NCBI GenBank assembly: GCA_037139415.1
Contig: JBAXGN010000036.1
Span: 1-48,265 of the forward strand
Length of the DNA: 48,265 nucleotides
Source: Verrucomicrobiota bacterium
GTDB taxonomy: Bacteria; Verrucomicrobiota; Verrucomicrobiia; Limisphaerales; Fontisphaeraceae
Reading direction: 5' to 3'
Part shown: piece after piece, positions 1-8,271 of the stretch
Layout of the letters: each line of letters opens with the position of its first letter
How positions within the stretch are numbered: position 1 is the first letter of the stretch
The notes under the pieces: generated by a model
What the model was told of the DNA's origin: nothing
What the model saw: only the letters and a program-made list of their open reading frames with translations
Databases searched by the model: none
Position numbers and translations under genes: made by a program

Positions 1-1
1 G

Positions 2-64
2 AATCCGGCGGATAAAGTCTATCCGAATGGGTTCACGGTGAATCCCCGGCTGTTGCTGCCATAA
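2..64 (+). CDS. C-terminal end of a gene entering from the left (partial)
   Basis: An open frame runs from the first bases to a TAA at 62-64 and encodes the tail DKVYPNGFTVNPRLLLP. Only about 20 residues are visible, so no function can be assigned. The main reason to believe the frame is that the same tail (NGFTVNSRLLLP, then stop) is encoded again about 345 bases downstream in a near-identical 47-bp repeat, which suggests this is a genuine coding end. The upstream part lies outside the window. Confidence 0.4.
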   Translation, partial: NPADKVYPNGFTVNPRLLLP

Positions 65-72
65 AAGCGGGA
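26..72 (+). repeat. 47-bp direct repeat, copy 1 (gene tail)
   Basis: This 47-bp stretch, beginning AATGGGTTCACGGTGAAT, recurs at 371-417 with 44 of 47 positions identical. The three differences (positions 44, 61 and 68 of the window) are all transitions. The repeat covers the last 12 codons of the incoming gene, its stop codon and about 8 following bases. Confidence 0.85.
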
Positions 73-78
73 AACCTT

Positions 79-171
79 TTGCAGAAATAAGCCAAAACCA
101 TGGCAGAAAAATTAGCTGGCAAAAAAATTGGAACCAAATTCTTTTGCAGAAAAATATACCGGCAGAAAAAT
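79..171 (+). repeat. Dispersed short motif GGCAGAAAAAT (four copies)
   Basis: Variants of the motif occur at 79-88 (TTGCAGAAAT), 102-112 (GGCAGAAAAAT), 144-155 (TTTGCAGAAAAAT-like) and 161-171 (GGCAGAAAAAT) in an AT-rich spacer just after the stop codon at 64. From memory, motifs of this kind are frequent in verrucomicrobial and planctomycetal intergenic DNA. That recollection was not checked. The spacing is irregular, so this is not a CRISPR array. Confidence 0.55.
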
Positions 172-370
172 GATGTGCAGGAGATAGGAGATGGAAGTCA
201 GAAACTAGAATTGATTGCTTGGACATTGCCGTGAAACGTCCGGGTTCTGGGAATCTGTGGTGAATCCGGTATTTCCAAGGTTAACTGGCTTTCTTTCGTG
301 TTTTTGGCATGGCCGTTTTTCGCGCTTGTTTTCGGCGGGGAGATCGGCTTACATGCAGCCCGACGCGCAT

Positions 371-417
371 AATGGGTTCACGGTGAATTCCCGGCTGTTG
401 CTGCCGTAAAAGTGGGA
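371..417 (+). repeat. 47-bp direct repeat, copy 2
   Basis: Second copy of the gene-tail repeat at 26-72. It ends four bases before the stop codon of the convergent gene at 421. A frame open from 215 runs into it, but the upstream part of that frame looks non-coding. The copy is best read as the remnant of a duplicated gene end. Sequence between the copies shows no recognisable product. Confidence 0.8.
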
Positions 418-420
418 TCT

Positions 421-1395
421 TCAGCGTTTCCCGACCACGTACCGTTTGCAAAAATCGCGGACGGACCGGGTAAAGGTCCAGTCGTCGGTTTCCGGCACCG
501 CCGTCGAGGGAGCGCCCACCCAGCTTTCAATGACAAACTGGTCCGGTGATCCGCCCACGAAGGCATAATCGTTGGCTTGGCGCATGATGCCAATGTACCA
601 AGTGGCGTCATCGGCCAACTTCAAGCTGTTCATTTTGCCATAGTCGGCGGCCCAGTATATCAGGCTGAAGGGAATTTTTCTCTGGCGGCAGGCCAGTTCC
701 AGTTTTTTTACCTCGGGCCAGTTGCCCTGATAAATCCGATTGCCAATGGTAAAATGATTCCAGTCCACATCCAGCCGGAAGAAATCCAGTCCGCGCACGT
801 TCAATTCCTTGAGCCGTGATTGCAAGGCGTCAATCCAAGTGGTCAGATCGTTGAGTTGCAAAAACGGGTAGGGCTCAATATCGCCAATGAGCAGGTCGGG
901 ATAATTTTTGCGCACCAGCATGATGAACTGCGCGGTTTCCTCGACGGCATAGGCATCCGGCTTCTTGAGGTCTTTGCGGACACAACAAAGCGGCTCATCC
1001 ATCGCCAAGGCATAGATGCGCCCGCCCAGCGACTGAAACCGATCCCAATACTTGCGCTCAATGTCAAAGGTCTTCTGGCCGGTGGGGCCCCACGGCTTTA
1101 CCGCACCAACTTCCAACCCGAGCTTGAGCCCCCACTGGCCGATCATTGGCAGCCATGCCCGCAACTCGTCGTCCGTGAATTGACGGTTCAACTGATGATC
1201 GGCGTAGCCCAACACGTGAATGTTCGTGCGCGTTTCCTGCCATTGGTCGGGATGCGCAAACAGTTGCCGCAAACTCTTTCCGTCTGCTGCGCCAGGAGGC
1301 ATCATCCAGACCTCCCGTTTCGGGACTGCCGCTTGGACTTGAAACAACGTGGCGCAGACATAAATGAGGCTGAAGAGTGACGCGATGCATTTCAT
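421..1395 (-). CDS. Secreted protein of unknown function, possible TIM-barrel hydrolase
   Basis: A 324-residue protein with a signal peptide (about residues 1-22, ending QVQA before AVPKREVW). The body has the alternation of helices and hydrophobic strands expected of a beta/alpha barrel, with acidic motifs at strand ends: AMDEP (D133, E134) and IGDIEPYP. These could be catalytic acids of a glycoside-hydrolase-like fold, but I do not recognise a named family. The ATG start at 1395 fits the signal peptide. The gene is divergent from vapBC with a 121-bp spacer, so both could share a regulatory region. Its stop codon sits four bases from the 47-bp repeat. Export is likely; enzymatic function is a guess. 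Confidence 0.8.
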   Translation of the reverse strand: MKCIASLFSLIYVCATLFQVQAAVPKREVWMMPPGAADGKSLRQLFAHPDQWQETRTNIHVLGYADHQLNRQFTDDELRAWLPMIGQWGLKLGLEVGAVKPWGPTGQKTFDIERKYWDRFQSLGGRIYALAMDEPLCCVRKDLKKPDAYAVEETAQFIMLVRKNYPDLLIGDIEPYPFLQLNDLTTWIDALQSRLKELNVRGLDFFRLDVDWNHFTIGNRIYQGNWPEVKKLELACRQRKIPFSLIYWAADYGKMNSLKLADDATWYIGIMRQANDYAFVGGSPDQFVIESWVGAPSTAVPETDDWTFTRSVRDFCKRYVVGKR

Positions 1396-1477
1396 GGGCT
1401 TGCTGTAGCGGAGTACTGTTATGGCGTCAACACTGGATTTGAAGGGCGAAAATATGCATAAAAAGATGAAAAAAGTG

Positions 1478-1511
1478 TTGTAATAAGATGCAAAATGATG
1501 TATTTCTTATT
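1478..1511 (+). promoter_or_regulatory. Candidate vapBC promoter with overlapping inverted repeat
   Basis: TTGTAA (1478-1483) and TATTTC (1501-1506) are separated by 17 bases and make a weak sigma-70-like promoter five bases upstream of the vapB leader. An inverted repeat AATAAG (1482-1487) / CTTATT (1506-1511) overlaps both boxes. VapB-type antitoxins usually repress their own operon through such sites, so this is a plausible operator. The arms are only six bases long. Confidence 0.4.
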
Positions 1512-1516
1512 GAGTT

Positions 1517-1720
1517 ATGAGAATTACAGTAGATATTGACGATTCTATTTTAACCGATTTGATGAAAATAACCGGTGATAATAAGAAGAGCCCAGCGGTG
1601 AGCCGGGCAGTCGAAGAATTTGTAAAAAGAAAGAAAGCCCGGGAATTTGGCCGGATGTTAAGAGAAGGGTATTTCGATTATAACACCACCAACGACGCCG
1701 TTGAGAAGTTGGATGCGTGA
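1517..1720 (+). CDS. vapB: VapB-type antitoxin (ribbon-helix-helix)
   Basis: A 67-residue protein starting MRITVDIDDSIL, followed by a helical segment with SPAVSRAVEEFVKRKK. This matches the N-terminal ribbon-helix-helix fold of small VapB antitoxins: an N-terminal DNA-binding strand with two helices, then a C-terminal toxin-wrapping tail (REGYFDY onward). The gene directly precedes and overlaps a PIN-domain toxin gene, the standard vapBC layout. The product should bind DNA as a dimer, bind and neutralise the toxin, and repress the operon. No strong Shine-Dalgarno sequence is present. The exact VapB subfamily cannot be fixed by eye. Confidence 0.85.
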   Translation: MRITVDIDDSILTDLMKITGDNKKSPAVSRAVEEFVKRKKAREFGRMLREGYFDYNTTNDAVEKLDA

Positions 1721-2160
1721 CGGAACCATTGCGCACTTCGAATATGGTCATCGTAGATTCATCGGTTTGGATTGAAGCCGCCCGAAAACAAGGGGCGGTG
1801 GCGTGCAAAGTGGCGCTGGAAGCCCTACTGGAGGAATATGAGGCGACCTTGTGCAGCCCGGTAAAACTGGAAGTGCTGGGTGGCGCCCGCGCGGAAGACC
1901 GGCGCGGATTGGCCGCCGGCTTTGCGGTGATCCCTTACTTGCAAGTGGACGAAACCATCTGGGAACTGGCCGTTAAGAACGCATGGCGACTGCGAGATGC
2001 CGGTCTCACCGTGCCATGGAATGATGTGTTAATCGCCAGCTTGTCCATCCACCATATTTGCAGGGTATATGCGCTGGACAAACATTTCGAGCAAATGCAA
2101 TCCGTGATTGGCGTATTACCATATCGGCCCGGATATGGCGGCAGTTATTCGGTGGATTGA
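1717..2160 (+). CDS. vapC: VapC-type toxin, PIN-domain ribonuclease
   Basis: A 147-residue PIN-domain protein. The conserved acidic residues are visible: aspartate in MVIVDSSVWIE, glutamate in the SPVKLEVLGG segment, and aspartate in VPWNDVLIASLS. PIN toxins of this type are Mg-dependent endoribonucleases that cut tRNA or rRNA and arrest growth until the antitoxin is renewed. Two starts are possible. GTG at 1717 overlaps the vapB stop as GTGA and implies translational coupling. ATG at 1744 gives the more typical N-terminus MVIVDSSVW. Neither has a clear ribosome-binding site. The gene ends 8 bases before the convergent stop at 2169. Confidence 0.9.
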   Translation: MTEPLRTSNMVIVDSSVWIEAARKQGAVACKVALEALLEEYEATLCSPVKLEVLGGARAEDRRGLAAGFAVIPYLQVDETIWELAVKNAWRLRDAGLTVPWNDVLIASLSIHHICRVYALDKHFEQMQSVIGVLPYRPGYGGSYSVD

Positions 2161-2168
2161 TTCCCCAT

Positions 2169-4058
2169 TTACTTTGCGCCCAGCCACACACTGCCGCTCT
2201 GGTTGGTACCGAGGAAAGAGCCGACCCCTGCATTTTGTTTCTGCAATACCACCCCATTCATGGTGATCACCTTTCGGGTGGCTGGGTCGGTCATCGTGCC
2301 TTGGAATAAGCCCGAAGCGGTAATTGTCAGGCTCAGTTTATTCGAGCCGGTCACCTTGTTATTCACATCCAGCACAACCTGATTGGTAATACTTTGCGGC
2401 AAATTACCATCGGCCAGAACCGTTTCCCCGTTGGTCCAATTCAGCAGCCGCAGGCCGTTCGTGAAGGAATAAAGCGAACCCGACACTTCCAGGCCGTTGG
2501 TACACACAAAACCATTTGGATAAAATTTACCCGGCTGCGGCAGTTTGATCCACTTCACCACACCAGTTATGTCGGTGTCTGTCTGGTTGGTAAACTGCAG
2601 CCAGCCCAGGGCGACGCCTTTTCCAGAATACAGAGGGAGGTAGAAGGGCCAGTCTCCATGCTTGGAGAGAAAGGTGGTTTGAACCACCTTGCTGCCATCG
2701 CCCAAGGAACCGCTGAATGCAAGGTTGCCGAGCGCATCCACGCTGACCGTACCGAAGCTGTAACCACCAGGCTGGGTTTGGGAATCTTCACTCCCAAGCA
2801 GCATGACGGTGAACTTCCTGCCCGCTTGGGGTGCGGGGTTGGTTTTGGAATAGACGGCACGATTGGCCGTCAGTTCCGCTGTCCACGCGCCATCGCTGAT
2901 GAATCCGGTGATAACGTCCGTACCCGCCAGACCTAATTGCAGATACACGGAAAGCGGACTCTGCCCCCGTCGGACGATGGTGGTTGAGAATACTCCGCCG
3001 ACGGGAAATTGGCTGGCGATCGAATACGAGGTTCCAGCTTGTTGCAATTTCGCGCTGAAGCTACCTTGGTCGGTCAGCGTGGCGGTGAATAAGCCGACGT
3101 TCGTTGGCGTTACGCCGTTGGTATCAGCGAACAAGCCCGCGTAATTGCCTTTCATCGGGATAAACGGATTGGGCGTGAAGTTGGCCTTTAATACCAGGTT
3201 CGTTTGCATGGTGAATTTCAACGTGGCCCCATTGGTCAACACAAGATCCGCATTGTTCACCCAGTTGGAAAACACCCAGCCAACCGCGGGTTTGGCGGTA
3301 ATGCTGTAGCCTTTGCCGAGTTGCAGACCCTCGCGGCTGTAGTCTGGCGTGGTGGTTCCAAACCCATTGGTCTGCACCACCAGCAGCCGGGTGGAACTCC
3401 AATCTAGAATCGGGACATTGCTTACCGTTCCGCTCAACAAGTCTGCCCATACGGCCGGTTTTTTACTGGTTCCCGCTTTGATCAGTTTCCGGATGATGCC
3501 GACGTGCGGCGCAAGGACCGCCGTGAGGGCGTTCGTGGTTTGGGTTCCATAACCGGGGATGGTTTCCCGTAAGGTCACGATGATATTTCGACAATCCGAG
3601 AAAGTTCCCGCAGGCACCTTGACGGTCCCGGCTTTGGTAATGGCGACCGTATAGGTGGCGGAATAGTTGGAAACGCCTGATTGGCTGACGCTCGTCTCCG
3701 TGATTTTCACTCCGCCTTGCTGGAGCAGGGTGTCATTCATGAGCAGGACCTTCGGGTTGAAAGACCGGCTGGTTGAACTGGAGACGGTTTGAACCAGGAA
3801 AATGCCATTGGTAGTGACTTCATGCACTTCGTAGTCGGCGGAGTGATGTCCAGTGCCTAAGTTGACTTGGAATTGGTTGGTGTTCCAGATGACAACGCCA
3901 GTGTTCAACTGTTTTGTCCACTCGTACAGGAACGATTTTTGATCGCCATTATTCAGCGGCCAGTACAAATCCGTCCATTGCCCGCATAATCCGGGCCAGC
4001 TAAACAGCATAGCTCCTATTAGCGTCAAGAATTGACGCGTCACTTTTGTAAGTTTCAT
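2169..4058 (-). CDS. Secreted protein with InlB-like repeat region
   Basis: A 629-residue exported protein with a signal peptide (residues 1 to about 26, ending GLCG). Residues about 227-294 match the divergent InlB B-repeat pattern: GYSITAKPAVGWVFSNW, then a TNLVLKANF strand. The N-terminal part (about 27-225) resembles cell-surface beta domains. The C-terminal half (about 295-629) is rich in G, T, S and aromatic residues and seems to hold two similar beta domains, each with a KGNYAGLF- or GKGVALGW-type segment. No catalytic motif was seen. The gene starts 29 bases downstream of the AsmA-like gene and is probably co-transcribed with it. A surface or extracellular structural role is likely. 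The substrate or partner is unknown. Confidence 0.8.
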   Translation of the reverse strand: MKLTKVTRQFLTLIGAMLFSWPGLCGQWTDLYWPLNNGDQKSFLYEWTKQLNTGVVIWNTNQFQVNLGTGHHSADYEVHEVTTNGIFLVQTVSSSTSRSFNPKVLLMNDTLLQQGGVKITETSVSQSGVSNYSATYTVAITKAGTVKVPAGTFSDCRNIIVTLRETIPGYGTQTTNALTAVLAPHVGIIRKLIKAGTSKKPAVWADLLSGTVSNVPILDWSSTRLLVVQTNGFGTTTPDYSREGLQLGKGYSITAKPAVGWVFSNWVNNADLVLTNGATLKFTMQTNLVLKANFTPNPFIPMKGNYAGLFADTNGVTPTNVGLFTATLTDQGSFSAKLQQAGTSYSIASQFPVGGVFSTTIVRRGQSPLSVYLQLGLAGTDVITGFISDGAWTAELTANRAVYSKTNPAPQAGRKFTVMLLGSEDSQTQPGGYSFGTVSVDALGNLAFSGSLGDGSKVVQTTFLSKHGDWPFYLPLYSGKGVALGWLQFTNQTDTDITGVVKWIKLPQPGKFYPNGFVCTNGLEVSGSLYSFTNGLRLLNWTNGETVLADGNLPQSITNQVVLDVNNKVTGSNKLSLTITASGLFQGTMTDPATRKVITMNGVVLQKQNAGVGSFLGTNQSGSVWLGAK

Positions 4059-4087
4059 CCGTTGTTTAATTGACTTGCAGTCATGGA

Positions 4088-7000
4088 CTATTTCTTTTTC
4101 GGAACCCGTTTGAAAAACTCGTCCATCAGGGCCGGAACGAGTTGCTGCGCGGGCGGGTTGGTGCGGACGGTATCGGTTTGAGGCGCGGTGGTGGCGTTGG
4201 TGGTGGCGGGCTGACGACTGCCACCCAGCAAACCGCCAAATTTATTGATAAGATCCGCATTTTTATCGCCTAATTTATCGCCTAATAGTTTTTTCGCCTG
4301 GGCGGTGGCGACGGTGGTGGCAGTGGCGACCGCTAGTTTCTCAAGTGCTTTCTGCTTATCCATAGTGGGAGCACCCAAGGTGCCCTCGAGTTGGACGAAT
4401 TGAGGCAGCAAGACATACGTGTCCGTCGGGTTGGCGGGTGCCAGGGATAAATTTTTAGCCAGGCCCCGTGCCAACCAGATATCCACCGGCTGGTTCAACG
4501 GAGAATTGGTCAGCACCTCGGCAATGGGGATGACCCCCCGTGATTCCACGATCAGCAGCGGGCTGTGCGCGACAAAGGATTGAATGTTAATTTTACTTTG
4601 GCCCAGGGTCAGGTTGGCGCTGATGTGATCCAGCGGCGTTCGCGTCAACGAGGGGGTGCGCAATACTGCGGCAAGCGTCTCCAACAAAGGCTTGATCCGC
4701 TTGGAACTCACCACCACGTTGGCGTTGGTAAAGTTGAGGAGAACCTGGCCCGTCAGATTTTTTTGCAGGCTTCGGCCGGTAACACCCGCGCCTTTGATGC
4801 GGACATCCGCGATTAAATCGCCCTTGGCAATGCTGCTGTTCTCGGGCGAGAAACTGTTGACGATCGGCTCGGCGGGGATGCCTTGGGCTTTCAAGGCCAA
4901 CTCATATTCATAACCATCCACGCCGAGGTTGGCCCAGACTTTGGCGCTGACCGGCACGCCATTCAGCGACAACTGGCATGGATCGAGCTGAATCACACCG
5001 CGATTGAGACGCAGACCAGTGACTAGGTTGGAAATGGCAATCTCCCGCAGATAGATTCTGGCAATGCTGGTGTCAAAGGTAAAATTGGTGATGGCCAGCA
5101 GGGCGGCCACCTTGGGCGGTTCCTGGTTGGCTGGCGTAGCGGCGACCACTGGTTCCGGCGCAGATTCTGGCGTGGCACCGGCCGCCGCGTTTTGCTTGCC
5201 AAGCAAGTCGTAATACGAGGTGAAGTCTAATCCGTCCGAACGCAACTTCAGCGCCCCGGTGAGAGCATTCGTATCGGTAAGATTCACTGAGCCACTAAAA
5301 TCAAGCTGATTGGCCGCCAATTTGGTGGGCGTCAAATTCAGCCGCACTTGGCGCAAGGTGAACACCTTACCGTCCATCGCGGCGTCCAGTTTGACTTTGG
5401 CTTCCAGCGGCTGGTTGGGGAGTGACTGTTTGGGATCTTTGACCACGAGTTTGGCGAGGCTCAGGTCACCCGCCACGGAGGCATTGCCCTTGGCATCGAA
5501 GCGGCTTTCAGTTTGCAGGCTGATGGATACGGTTTGCAGTTGTTTATCTCCCAAGGCAGCAGCCAGGAAGGGGCGCAACGCATTTTGATTCAGATCGGTT
5601 ACCAGCAGGCTCGCGTCGCCAGTTTGTTTTTGCAGATCATAATGGCCTTTGATTTCAAACGCTCCGCCGGGGGTGTTTTGCTGGCGAAGGTTGCCGGCCA
5701 GCTTGCGGATTTCCGCCTGTGTATCTTTGAGTAAGAGATCGCAATCCATGGAAACCGCGTATTGGTCCAGCACGATCTGGCTCAGGGTGACGCTCAAATC
5801 TTCCACCGTCAATTTGCCGGTCACGCTGCGCTCCATGGGCGTCGGTTTGCCCGCTTGTGTCGGCAAAGGCTTCTGTACCACATGGCCGTCAAACCGGACT
5901 ACTCCGGACTTCACCTGGACATTCGGCACCCCGGCCATTTTGACCAGCGGTTCGAGGAATGCCTGCACCTTGGCATCCAGGATCAAGTCTTGCGTCTTGC
6001 TGTCCATCTGCCCCGAACCATCCAGGGTCAAGGCTGTTTGATTCTGGTGCCGTGCGGCCAGGGAAAATTTAGACAGCTTAACCTTGCTGAGGTCATCCAC
6101 ATCGGTGAGCAGTTGCACCTCGAGGCTGGAAAGACTGAGGCGATTAGGACCACTTTTGACGGAAAAATTGTTTAGCCCGGCTTGGAGGTCCACATGGATT
6201 TGTTTGCCCATGCCGCGTGAGAGGACGTTTAATTTCATGCTGGCCAAGCCGACCGGATCAGAGCCGGCGGCAAACGCCTTCCAATCGGCCAGATTCAGAT
6301 TATCCAGCGTCAGCGTGAACACTGACTCGTCGGCGCTGGTGCCGGTTTTACCCCAACCCACGGTCATGGGTTTGGTCAAGCTGCCGTGAATAAACTCCTT
6401 CTTGTTTTGCAGACCGGCCAAGTTAAACGAGCGCACCGTGGCGGTTTCGGCGACACGATCCACCGCCAAGTCATACGCAATGTTCACATCCAATTCCGGG
6501 GTGGACTGGCCCAATTGCGTCACGCTGAGGCGCGCGGCAGAAACCGCCCCTTGTATTTGGATGGATTTTCCACCATTGGCCAGTTCGACTTGGCCCGAGG
6601 AACTGATGGTGGTGGAATTGAAATCCACATTGAAGGCCTTGCCGACCAAGTTCAGCACTTGTTTATCAATGGCAGTGATGTCGCCGCGTAATTTACCTTC
6701 GAGTTTCGCGAGGTTCAAGGGGCCGGAAATGGCCAAGGTTCCCAATCCCTTACCGGATTGGGTAATTTGCACCGAGACGTTCTTAAGTTCGGTAGGGGTG
6801 AGATCACTAGCCAGGTTCACGGTCAGTCCGGATAGTTGCTGAAAAGTGCCCAGCGCCTGGCTGACAGCCAATTGGGTGCCACCTTTCAGGGTAGCCGGCA
6901 TCAACTGGTTATCGAGAGCCACTTGGAATTGGCCGGACAACTTGGCCTGTAACGTGTTATTGGTCGTGCCTTGTTTTTGCTCGAATTGAAGGTCGGCCGC

Positions 7001-7624
7001 CAGATTGACCATCCCTGATTTGCCGTTACCCAAGTTCTCCAACCCAAGGTTAATCCCGTTGACCTCCGCCGTCATCTGGCCACCAGCCTTGTCGGCCTTG
7101 GTGTAACGCACTTTGGCATTGCTCAAGGCAAACTTCTTGAGATCAAGCTGAAGGGGTTTCGCCGGTTTGGCTTCGGCTTTGGGTTGGCTGGGCTCCGCCT
7201 TTTTGGCGGCGAGCTTTTCCAGTATGGGGTCCAGATTCCTTTTCCCAGTGGCGTCCTCGGTAACCACGATTACGGGAGTACTGATGGCGACTTCATCCAC
7301 GTTGATATGGCCGCCGATGATATCCATCAGATGATAACGAAGCGCGATGGATGCCACCGTCAAAATCGGTTCCCCCGCGCCGGCCTGCACTTTCAATCCG
7401 GAAAGGGAGACGGAGGAAAACGGGCTGATGCTGGCGGATTCGACCGTTACGGTCGCGTTGATTTCCCGCCCGACTCTGGGCAAAACGATTGACTGGAAAA
7501 ACCAGGCACTCGTGGCGATGAAATAGACTGTGACAAGCAGGGCGACCACCACGCCGGTGGCGATGCCCAACATTTTCAACCAGCTCCGTTTTTTCGGAGC
7601 GGTAACGGATTCATTAGTACTCAT
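4088..7624 (-). CDS. AsmA-like envelope protein, large
   Basis: A 1178-residue protein with a short cytoplasmic N-terminus, one transmembrane helix (about residues 17-39) and a long periplasmic beta-rich body. The early segment INATVTVESASISPFSSVSLSGLKV and the motif GHINVDEVAISTPVIVV are typical of the AsmA/DUF748 N-terminal region. Residues about 940-1090 (KNLTGQVLLNFTNANVVV onward) match the AsmA C-terminal region. Proteins of this superfamily (AsmA, TamB, YhdP) are thought to bridge the periplasm and move phospholipid to the outer membrane. The C-terminus is low-complexity (Ala/Thr/Pro). The start codon overlaps the coaC stop as ATGA, so translation is probably coupled. There is no ribosome-binding site of its own. 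Confidence 0.85.
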   Translation of the reverse strand: MSTNESVTAPKKRSWLKMLGIATGVVVALLVTVYFIATSAWFFQSIVLPRVGREINATVTVESASISPFSSVSLSGLKVQAGAGEPILTVASIALRYHLMDIIGGHINVDEVAISTPVIVVTEDATGKRNLDPILEKLAAKKAEPSQPKAEAKPAKPLQLDLKKFALSNAKVRYTKADKAGGQMTAEVNGINLGLENLGNGKSGMVNLAADLQFEQKQGTTNNTLQAKLSGQFQVALDNQLMPATLKGGTQLAVSQALGTFQQLSGLTVNLASDLTPTELKNVSVQITQSGKGLGTLAISGPLNLAKLEGKLRGDITAIDKQVLNLVGKAFNVDFNSTTISSSGQVELANGGKSIQIQGAVSAARLSVTQLGQSTPELDVNIAYDLAVDRVAETATVRSFNLAGLQNKKEFIHGSLTKPMTVGWGKTGTSADESVFTLTLDNLNLADWKAFAAGSDPVGLASMKLNVLSRGMGKQIHVDLQAGLNNFSVKSGPNRLSLSSLEVQLLTDVDDLSKVKLSKFSLAARHQNQTALTLDGSGQMDSKTQDLILDAKVQAFLEPLVKMAGVPNVQVKSGVVRFDGHVVQKPLPTQAGKPTPMERSVTGKLTVEDLSVTLSQIVLDQYAVSMDCDLLLKDTQAEIRKLAGNLRQQNTPGGAFEIKGHYDLQKQTGDASLLVTDLNQNALRPFLAAALGDKQLQTVSISLQTESRFDAKGNASVAGDLSLAKLVVKDPKQSLPNQPLEAKVKLDAAMDGKVFTLRQVRLNLTPTKLAANQLDFSGSVNLTDTNALTGALKLRSDGLDFTSYYDLLGKQNAAAGATPESAPEPVVAATPANQEPPKVAALLAITNFTFDTSIARIYLREIAISNLVTGLRLNRGVIQLDPCQLSLNGVPVSAKVWANLGVDGYEYELALKAQGIPAEPIVNSFSPENSSIAKGDLIADVRIKGAGVTGRSLQKNLTGQVLLNFTNANVVVSSKRIKPLLETLAAVLRTPSLTRTPLDHISANLTLGQSKINIQSFVAHSPLLIVESRGVIPIAEVLTNSPLNQPVDIWLARGLAKNLSLAPANPTDTYVLLPQFVQLEGTLGAPTMDKQKALEKLAVATATTVATAQAKKLLGDKLGDKNADLINKFGGLLGGSRQPATTNATTAPQTDTVRTNPPAQQLVPALMDEFFKRVPKKK

Positions 7625-8241
7625 AAAACATTATTTTGCTGACGGATTGCCACAGGGCGCAGGATTGCCAAGGTTCGGCTGACGATTTGATCCACTGGGC
7701 ACAACCGGCCAATGCCGTCGTAGCCGCAACTGAGAAGCCCTTCCTCCGGTCCGATGAATTCCACGCCACGAGACTTGAGGGTCTGCACGTTTTTCTGGGT
7801 GGCTGGATGCAGCCACATTTTACCATTCATGGCCGGAGCGATCAAAATGCGCGCTTGAGGGTTCAGCGCCAGGGCGATGCAGGTCAGCGCGTTATCGGCC
7901 AGGCCCAGAGCCATTTTGGCAATGACATTCGCCGTGGCGGGTGCCACCAGTAACAGACTTGCCGCGTCTGCCAAATGGATATGCGTGGGTTTCCAGCCTT
8001 CCGCCTCATCATACAGGCTGGTCACTACTGGTTGCCGGGAAAGGGTCTTGAACGGGAGCGGCGTGATGAATTGCTGCGCGTCCGCAGTCATGACCACATG
8101 GACTTCGCAGCCCTGCTTGGTGAGCTGGCTGGTCAAATCCACCGCTTTATGCGCGGCAATAGAGCCGGTGACGCCAAGGATAACAACTGGCGGTTTCACG
8201 GTCCCCGATTTCGATTTCGGTAACTTCATAGTTTGCTTCAT
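7621..8241 (-). CDS. coaC: Phosphopantothenoylcysteine decarboxylase (CoaC-type flavoprotein)
   Basis: A 206-residue HFCD-family flavoprotein that removes CO2 from 4'-phosphopantothenoylcysteine in coenzyme A synthesis. Visible hallmarks are the FMN-binding GVTGSIAAHKA near residue 23, the catalytic histidine in HIHLAD (H87), the PAMNxxMW motif (P136-W143) and the redox cysteine in LLSCGYDGIGR (C172). All expected key residues are present. In most bacteria this domain is fused to CoaB (synthetase). Here the protein stops after the decarboxylase domain, so CoaB must be encoded elsewhere. ATG at 8241 is used; an in-frame ATG at 8229 is an alternative. A 7-bp hairpin abuts the start. The gene lies 30 bases after the sulfatase and overlaps the AsmA-like gene. 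Confidence 0.9.
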   Translation of the reverse strand: MKQTMKLPKSKSGTVKPPVVILGVTGSIAAHKAVDLTSQLTKQGCEVHVVMTADAQQFITPLPFKTLSRQPVVTSLYDEAEGWKPTHIHLADAASLLLVAPATANVIAKMALGLADNALTCIALALNPQARILIAPAMNGKMWLHPATQKNVQTLKSRGVEFIGPEEGLLSCGYDGIGRLCPVDQIVSRTLAILRPVAIRQQNNVL

Positions 8242-8261
8242 TTGCCGTAACCCGACGGCAA
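8242..8261 (-). promoter_or_regulatory. Perfect 7-bp hairpin directly before the coaC start
   Basis: TTGCCGT (8242-8248) and ACGGCAA (8255-8261) are exact inverted repeats with a 6-base loop. They end at the base next to the coaC ATG and fill most of the 30-base gap after the sulfatase stop. No Shine-Dalgarno sequence is visible. The hairpin would cover the ribosome landing site, so it could modulate coaC translation or mark an mRNA processing point. It has no T-tract, so a terminator is unlikely. Confidence 0.5.
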
Positions 8262-8271
8262 TCCATGAGTA

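Noticed and set aside
215-409. 64-codon frame ending in the second copy of the 47-bp repeat
   Set aside because: Only the last 12 codons match something (the duplicated tail). The rest is Phe/Arg-rich, without a ribosome-binding site, and looks non-coding.
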